From Seriola aureovittata (lineage: Eukaryota > Chordata > Actinopteri > Carangiformes > Carangidae), in contig NC_079381.1 in assembly GCF_021018895.1 (NCBI RefSeq), forward strand, positions 9,612,001 to 9,676,000: a stretch of DNA of 64,000 nucleotides. Direction: 5' to 3'. Below are positions 22,799 to 64,000 of this stretch, piece by piece. Position 1 is the stretch's first letter; the number at the start of each line of letters is the position of its first letter. The position numbers and the translations under genes were made by a program. The notes under the pieces were generated by a model. It saw only the letters and a program-made list of their open reading frames with translations, was not told where the DNA came from and searched no databases.

Positions 22799-25369
22799 GT
22801 ACACACACTCAGTCACTCACAAACGCACTTGCAGACAAACCATCCCTCTTCATAAATCTACCAGAACCCCACGTGCATCCCCATCCCGCCCCAAACGACC
22901 CCAACACCAAAGCCTTATTCTGAAGCACTCACTTTACGTCCTGCACTCGTCTTTGAGAGGAGGACTCAGAACTTAAAAACAAAAACATTTTGATTCTGAC
23001 CGAGCAGAACTGAAAACCTGAGTGGAGTAACAGTGGAAAACACGTGATATGTAATAAACATGTGCTATATCAGATGAGGCTCTCATGTGCACGGACTGGG
23101 CATGGAAAACATGTGCATCTATGTGATGTGCAACTAATGTGTTCATTCATTCAGTGTCTCACTCGCACATTCATGCTACAGTAGCATTTACAGTACTTAT
23201 GGGATAAATATTGTGTTTTGACTTCCAGGAAATGTGTGCTACTGTGATATGACCCCTTCATAGTGCTGCCTTTAGGTTTCTGCATAAAGTAAGTGTTTCA
23301 GAGATGAAGAGAACAAGAGGTGATTTACAGTGATGCCAATGTAGTTTTGAAATGCGTGAAACACTAATAAATACAACTTAAATTACTCCGAAAAAAGAAA
23401 ATAGAGTTTTGTGATTTCCACCTTACGGCAGCAGCAGACTCCTTAATAGGTATCAGTGTAATAAATTAACATATCCTGGTTTATATTTTGCTACGTTAAG
23501 TGCTGAAAAACAAACAATCCCTCTCAGGCTTCCACGTTCCCACACTGCTACAGCTGAGTCATCTGATCTTGCATCAGTGCGTCCTCTCTGACTCATTCAC
23601 TTCAAGGTCGATGGAACCAGTCAGGTACAGCACAGCTGTCCGATGCCAAACTCGAATGCTGTTCGTCCAGATGGAGTTTCTGTCTTCACTGAGGAGCTCA
23701 GTCATTTAAACCTTTCAGTATCAAATCCTTTATATAGATATACGCAACTCTGGCCTCCATCTTCTGTGTTCCTGTTGTTCGGTATTATTGCTGTGGCATA
23801 CTCCAATCTGACACTCTTGACCAGGCAATAATTATTTCATTGTGTAATATGTTTCTTATATTGTGTGTTTGTGTATCGCCTGTGTGTGTGTGGCTGTGCT
23901 TTTGTTTGTATATGTGAATGTTTTTGTGTCTTCACAGTTCACGAGTCTGGGGTCGGTGTTAATAAGACAATCACAGTGCTACCTGTCTGACCTTGTTGCA
24001 CAGTTCCTTTCACAATCACATGTTGTAGCATTATGCTATTTTACACTTCCAATCCTCCAAATCACTACATCCTCACATGAATCACATCCTCCAGGTTTTC
24101 GCCCCTTCATTCACTTAGTTTCAAATGAATGAACCAAAATTGGACTGTGCGGCGCTACAGCCGTTGCAAACAGATAAAAGAGGGAGCACACAGAATTTTA
24201 AACATTAGATGGTGGAGCTATAGATACTGATGGAGAGGCCTGTGTTTTACTGCATATTGTCAGAGGCTACTGATACAGATTGTGGATCAAGATGACGAGC
24301 GCTACTGGGAGAAATGACGGAAGAAGATAGAAAAGGTCACCAGGGAGGAAAAAAGTCGATCTCTGTGTTGCAGAGCTGCTGCACAATGCAATCAAGCAAC
24401 CAACCCCTTTCCAAAGAAAACATTCCTGTTGTCTGAAAAACACATTTCCCCTGAAAACACGAGGGGCGAATAGATTCAGATCCGTGTCAGTCCCGAAGTC
24501 AAACAATCCTTAAATCTGAGGTGGACAGGTTCCAAAGAAACAAATAACAAGAAGCGAGCTTCATCCACAAAGGAAAAAGACAAGTCAGCACACGCAGACA
24601 GGAACACTCACGAGCAGGGGAGCACAGCGGCTTTCTCATTCCAGCACTGAGCACGCTGTGACATCACAGGGGCAATAAGCCAATCATGGGGCAGGGCTCA
24701 GCGCCAAGCCAGAAGCAAGAAACACATGCGGTAGAGAAGAATACACGCACACATACGCACACATACACACACCGACACATGTCCACGTAGCATAGAGTGC
24801 ATATATCACATTGAGAATATTAGGGGAAAGGGTCCAGTGAAAGAAGCATTGGTAGGCTCAGCAGAGGCTTAGCTGTATACAGAACCATCCATTGAGGGAC
24901 TTTTTTTTGGCTGTAGTGTTATTGTACTCAACTTGCTGACACAAACCACTCCAGTTGGGGGGAAATAAGGTCCTTAAAATGGCCCGTGACCCACACGTGG
25001 GCCAGCCCCGTACCTTGTACCCCTTCAGTTTGTAGATAATGACAGTTCAAAAGGTCAAAGGGCATGCACCAGCAGTCATCATGCGATTACAGTTCACAGG
25101 AAGCACTTTTTGTTGCTTTTTTTTTTTTTCTCGGTTATTTTACTGACATTTATGTTTTTTTGTATAAAAGGAATCATCATGCCTTAGTCTAGTTGATATT
25201 TTTCTTTACAAATGTTATAAAACTACAAGTTGAACTCCTCTTTTTTTTCTCCTCTTCTTTTCTTTTGTGATTCTCCATGGTCACACGTTGAGGATGATTC
25301 TGTGTTTGTCATTTTGTAGTTTGCACGTCTTAGTCTTAGTCTTAGTCTTCCTCTTCCTCCCCTCCTTCA

Positions 25370-25432
25370 TCATTTTCTTCTGCGGTCTGGTTGTGTTTTT
25401 GTGGAGGATGTTTTGGCAGTGGCTTTCCGGTC
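25370..25432 (-). other. Candidate alternative terminal exon or 3'-UTR exon of ank1
   Basis: An acceptor (TTTTCTAG) at 25433-25434 opens a phase-0 frame of 20 residues, DRKATAKTSSTKTQPDRRRK, then TGA. It is in phase with exon 26306-26377, so skipping exon 25663-25757 would give a basic tail. Alternatively it is a 3'-UTR exon, because exon 25663-25757 ends in a consensus-like donor (CCAG|GTACGG) after its stop. A second frame is acidic (NDEGGEEEED), but no exon feeds it in phase. Confidence 0.3.
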
Positions 25433-25688
25433 CTAGAAAACAAAGACACCATGAACACAAAAAACACAGGCTAGATCATTTTGGCCGTCCAAAAATTATT
25501 ATTAAAGCGAACTGATTGCCAAATCTAGAGCTCTAATTTTGAACATAAATTGAACAGAACAGCATGTGAGAGACTGTGAGGCTCTAATGGAGTCCAATAT
25601 GTCGCTATAGTGGCATCTATCCAAGCACTGGGATGCACAAGTGCTTGTTGTGTGTCCCGTACCTGGAGGACTGGGTAGTATGTGTATT

Positions 25689-60209
<34,521 letters not shown>

Positions 60210-61902
60210 CTGCAATGAATAAAGAGGAGGGCGGTTAAAAAGGAGAGGATAGGAAGACCAGAGCACGTACGTAAACACAGATCAACACAGATCAACACAG
60301 CTTTTCTGAGTAAATAAAAACTCAACAGAGATAATATTGCAAACACATTAATACCTCGTCCACCACCAAAAGTTATGGTCTGAAATATACACAAATACCA
60401 TTAATATACACAGATACTTCAAGAGCAACATTATCCTCGATATCAGGATAGTTGCACTAAAAGCCCCAGTCAGGTTACATACAGTATCTTAATCCATGCT
60501 AAAAAAAAAAAATTATAACAATCACTTTAAGGCAAGACACAAGACTACATACAGGAAATACGATACTACATTCATTGGCTCTTCTGCCCTCTGTAAGAGG
60601 CTAAAAATGTCAGACTCCTTACAGTCGAGCTTCGCCCACGCTATGAGTTTGGCAGGCATTCATAGCCGAGCGCACTTCGCCACGAGCTCCACTGTCTGCC
60701 TGTCTGATCTCAGAGGAAAGCTCCTGTGGCGTGTGCCTCCGTGTGTTGTTTGTACACCCACCTTGGAATTCATTCATCAGCCAATAGTGTAATGCGGCTG
60801 ACCTGCACAATGAGATGTTTCCAATGCCCTTAAGAGGAAATACTGCGTGATGCACTGTACTCGTGACCCTCTCTCCACCCCTGTCACCTTCAAAATTATG
60901 TATCTGTTTGAGCTGTTATTCTCAAGTGCTTTAATTACACTGAATTGCTGAAAGATACACATGCCCTTTTTAAATGACTAAGACATATTTTTTTTTCCTC
61001 TCTTCACATCTCTTATCTGCTGATGCATCAGGAACGAGTGTTCTTTGTTTGTGTGAATGATGCACTGCATTAGATTCTATCCAACAAACAAATAAAATCA
61101 TTTTCTTTTCTGACAACCTCCTCCCTCCTCCAACTGCTATTTACTCCCATTATTTTCTGTTGGACTCTTAGATTCCCACCTGAACTGAGCTCCTTTGACA
61201 TTCTGTAAAGTAAATCTCAATTTTATCAGTCAATATGTTTTTCAGGGCCTCTGTTCGCATCAAGAAGCCATGTTGAATATTTCCGAGTAGCCTACTTGCT
61301 TAAATAGACCAAGGGGTCTGAATGCTTTCCGAAGCCACTGTGTATTCTAAATGTTACAGCTTTGGTTGATATCTAATAGTATCTTTTGATGTGTTTTGTT
61401 TTTTCTCTCTGCCTCTACTTTCTTGCATCCCATCACTAAGTGTCAGGGTAGCAATATTCACTACCTCATGTCTTTGCTTTGAACATGAGAGCTACACATT
61501 ACTCAGCATAAGAGAACTGAGGATCAGGACTTCAAACAGCCGTTGCCACTGACAGGAGCCTCTCCAAGCATTGGTACTGTATGTTTTAGCTGTCTGTCAC
61601 ACAACGCAGACTTCCTATGAGTATCCTAAAATTAGAAAACTGGCATATGAAAACACGTATTAATGTTGTGACTTTCATTCGACAGCTTCAAGCCATTTCT
61701 AATTTCACAGTTAACTCCTTTCATTTTTTTTTTCTTCTTCTTCTGTGCAGTGGTGTGTTCATGATATGTCACTGATCACAGTCTCCACCTGCATCCCTCC
61801 TCCTCTCCCCCATGCCTCCACAACGCTGCTCCATGAACCAGATTTCTATGTGCCTTCATCGTCTGAAGTATGCGTTCGTTAATGACTGCAGGTAATTTTC
61901 TG

Positions 61903-61923
61903 TGTGTGTGTGTGTATGTGTGT

Positions 61924-61962
<39 letters not shown>
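61903..61962. repeat. (GT)n microsatellite
   Basis: Interrupted GT tract with TATG breaks near 61913-61930. Confidence 0.93.
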
Positions 61963-61966
<4 letters not shown>

Positions 61967-63781
61967 AGCGTGTGCGTATTGAGCCATGAGCTGACCGCAT
62001 TTTGCAGAAAATGAAAAATCACACACCACCTTCCACAAACTCGTTCGATACCAGTTTGTGTTCATGTTGCTGTCAGGCTGGAATCCATTTTCCTCCACTA
62101 CCGCCCCTTCCACCCTTTCAGTCTTCCCTCTATCACTGACATGAGAGCTGTGAACCAGTTCACTTCTACTTTATTTGTAATCATCGGCTCAGTTACACCA
62201 AATGATCAGATTACTGAAACCCCTCGCTATGCATCAGGCTGTACAAATGCTCCCTCTCTCTCTCTCTAACCTGCCTGGACGTAAATCTGATTTTCCTTCT
62301 GCTGTCTCTCCCATTCCTGCCATCTCCCTTCTTTCTCTGACTCACACAATCAACTCTATTATTTGGAGTCTTTAGGTGATGTTAAAACATTTGTGACGTG
62401 ATTCTTTGGCCAAAAGGACCTACATGTGGACACGAAAGAGTATCACACTTTATCTCATGTAGTCTGCTGCCTCAGGTGATACACTGATTGAATATGAAGC
62501 CAATTCGCAGCCAGTGAGCCAATAGATTTTCAATTTTGCATTCTCATTCTCATAACGGAGAAATGTTAACCTCAGAAAACCTCCGTGACCAGAACTATGT
62601 TTCAATTTCAGCTTCACGCTTAATATTTCTGTTCGAGCCGCACTACTAGACTGTGTTTTGGATTTCAACTATTAAAACAAATGATCAATTAACATTTGGG
62701 AAGTGGCAAAGTTGGTGAGGTGAGACACACAACGGCACCGGAAAAGCACAAATGAGCGTGACTAGGAACGTGCTAGCAAGGTCACAATAACACAGCAGTT
62801 TTCCTGAGCTCAGTGACCACAGGGGCATGAAAAGAAGCAACAGCAACACACAACCACCACCACACTGCAAAAAAAAAAGTCAGTCTGAAAAAGTTATGTA
62901 ATTGTGTTTTTAAATGTTTAAATCAGACTTTTATCAAAAAAAGACATTTCTAATGAAATACTGATTCACTAATGTTGTCGAAAGGGAAATCCAGTTGACA
63001 CCAGCCAACGTCAGTGGAAATACTCATTGCTAGCGTTCTTTCTTGACATAGAAAGGTGACATTTACGAAAACGGCCTTTACAAAACCCCACTGCAGCTGA
63101 TGGGGACACACAAACAACGTGCTGAAGAAGTAAGCAAAGTGTACACAAGGATGTATACAAGCATCATATTTACTCTGTTATTAAAGAACCATATTCCTCA
63201 GGCTTCGGCCAACCTCTCAGAGCTCACAATACTGACCTGACGGACAAGTCAGCGCTGACCCACATGAGCCTAGAAGACAACACACACCAGCCAGGGCAAC
63301 ACCAAGGCAGGACAGGACAGTTAATGGCAGAGACATACAAGCAGAAAAAGCAACACGTAAACCGGCACGAGGAACATAAAATCCTTGAAATTATTGTTAC
63401 ACAAATGCAACAGGTGTCACTGATTCAGAATTTATTCAGCATCATCCAAGTGTTGAATTGAAGGTCGGTAATCAGAGTTTACTGTGTCCTGGATTTACAG
63501 GTGTGCAGCTAAATCTTTCCGACTTATACGCATGAAAAGACTTTGATATCTTAGAAACACACGCAGTAGTAGCCTGTAAGCCAAGTGGTTAATGACTAAT
63601 GATTAATGCAGAGCACACACACCACATAAGTCAATGGATATACTCTATACATTAATCTTATTGAAAGCTTTTAAGCTATAATGTTGTGATAACTTTTGTC
63701 AGTGGGCCAGACTTCAGTTAAACAGCTTCATACACTTAGGCAAATAAATACCATCCACCTCCTTTGAAGATGCATGAAAAA

Positions 63782-63894
<113 letters not shown>

Positions 63895-64000
63895 TTATGA
63901 TTCTGTTGTCTTTGTTCCCAGTGTGTCAGCATGTTCTGTGTTAAACAATGAATTTCATTCCTGTGTGTTAGTGTGGCTGACCCGCTCAAATTGAAATCAG

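Larger units (their letters stand above)
19812..25662. other. Intergenic/3' region between eif4ebp1 and ank1
   Basis: No coding exon is recognised except the candidate ank1 terminal segment at 25370-25432. The region holds (CA)n tracts at 21260-21312 and 22749-22791 and several T runs. Part of it, at the right, must be the ank1 3' untranslated region. TTTATT (AATAAA on the minus strand) occurs at 22120-22125 and 20697-20702, but I cannot say which poly(A) site is used. Confidence 0.55.

Noticed and set aside
60496..60855. Overlapping frames on both strands near 60.6 kb considered as a possible ank1 first exon
   Set aside because: No phase-0 donor after a plausible minus-strand N-terminus, and no similarity to known ankyrin-1 first exons.

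Overview
The window is vertebrate nuclear DNA, most likely from a spiny-rayed (percomorph-type) teleost. The reasons are short GT-AG introns, abundant (CA)n tracts, a tRNA-derived SINE, an RTE-type LINE tail, a dead PIF/Harbinger transposase, and a gene set (LDL-receptor-related protein, Nodal, 4E-BP, ankyrin-1) with fish-like introns. No bacterial operons, CRISPR arrays or novel defence-type systems are present. Gene models below were built by hand from splice sites and reading phase. Every junction used is in phase.

Layout. 1-649: intron of the LRP gene, holding a decayed PIF/Harbinger transposase and a (CA)n tract. 650-11086, minus strand: 5' part of a large LDL-receptor-related gene, 19 phase-consistent coding exons (about 1,171 codons), whose 3' end lies beyond the left edge. 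11087-13017: short intergenic region shared by two divergent genes. 13018-14934, plus strand: complete three-exon Nodal-family TGF-beta gene (409 aa). 15535-16498: intergenic, with an RTE LINE 3' end. 16499-19660, minus strand: complete three-exon eIF4E-binding protein gene (119 aa), convergent with nodal. 19663-25662: intergenic/3' sequence. 25689-60209, minus strand: ankyrin-1, 41 coding exons (1,877 aa), lacking only its first exon. 60210-64000: ankyrin intron 1 or upstream sequence, with no exon recognised.

Identity. The ankyrin reads as ANK1 rather than ANK2/3 along its whole length: 24 ankyrin repeats, ZU5-ZU5-UPA, a death domain and an ANK1-like C-terminal region. In mammals EIF4EBP1 and ANK1 lie close together (human 8p11), whereas NODAL lies beside EIF4EBP2. 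A nodal gene beside an eif4ebp and ank1 therefore suggests the nodal ohnolog that mammals lost, represented in teleosts by southpaw. This is inference from synteny plus family knowledge.

Function. The genes are not an operon and need not act together. Nodal is a secreted left-right/mesendoderm signal, 4E-BP is an mTORC1-controlled translation brake, ankyrin-1 anchors membrane proteins to spectrin, and the LRP-like protein is probably an endocytic or lipoprotein-type receptor. The most useful second-look items are the tandem LDLa exon cassette in the LRP gene, a SINE with intact target-site duplications 17 bp from an ankyrin 5' splice site, an altered RAIP motif in the 4E-BP, paired CACGTG boxes upstream of that gene, and a possible alternative ankyrin C-terminus.
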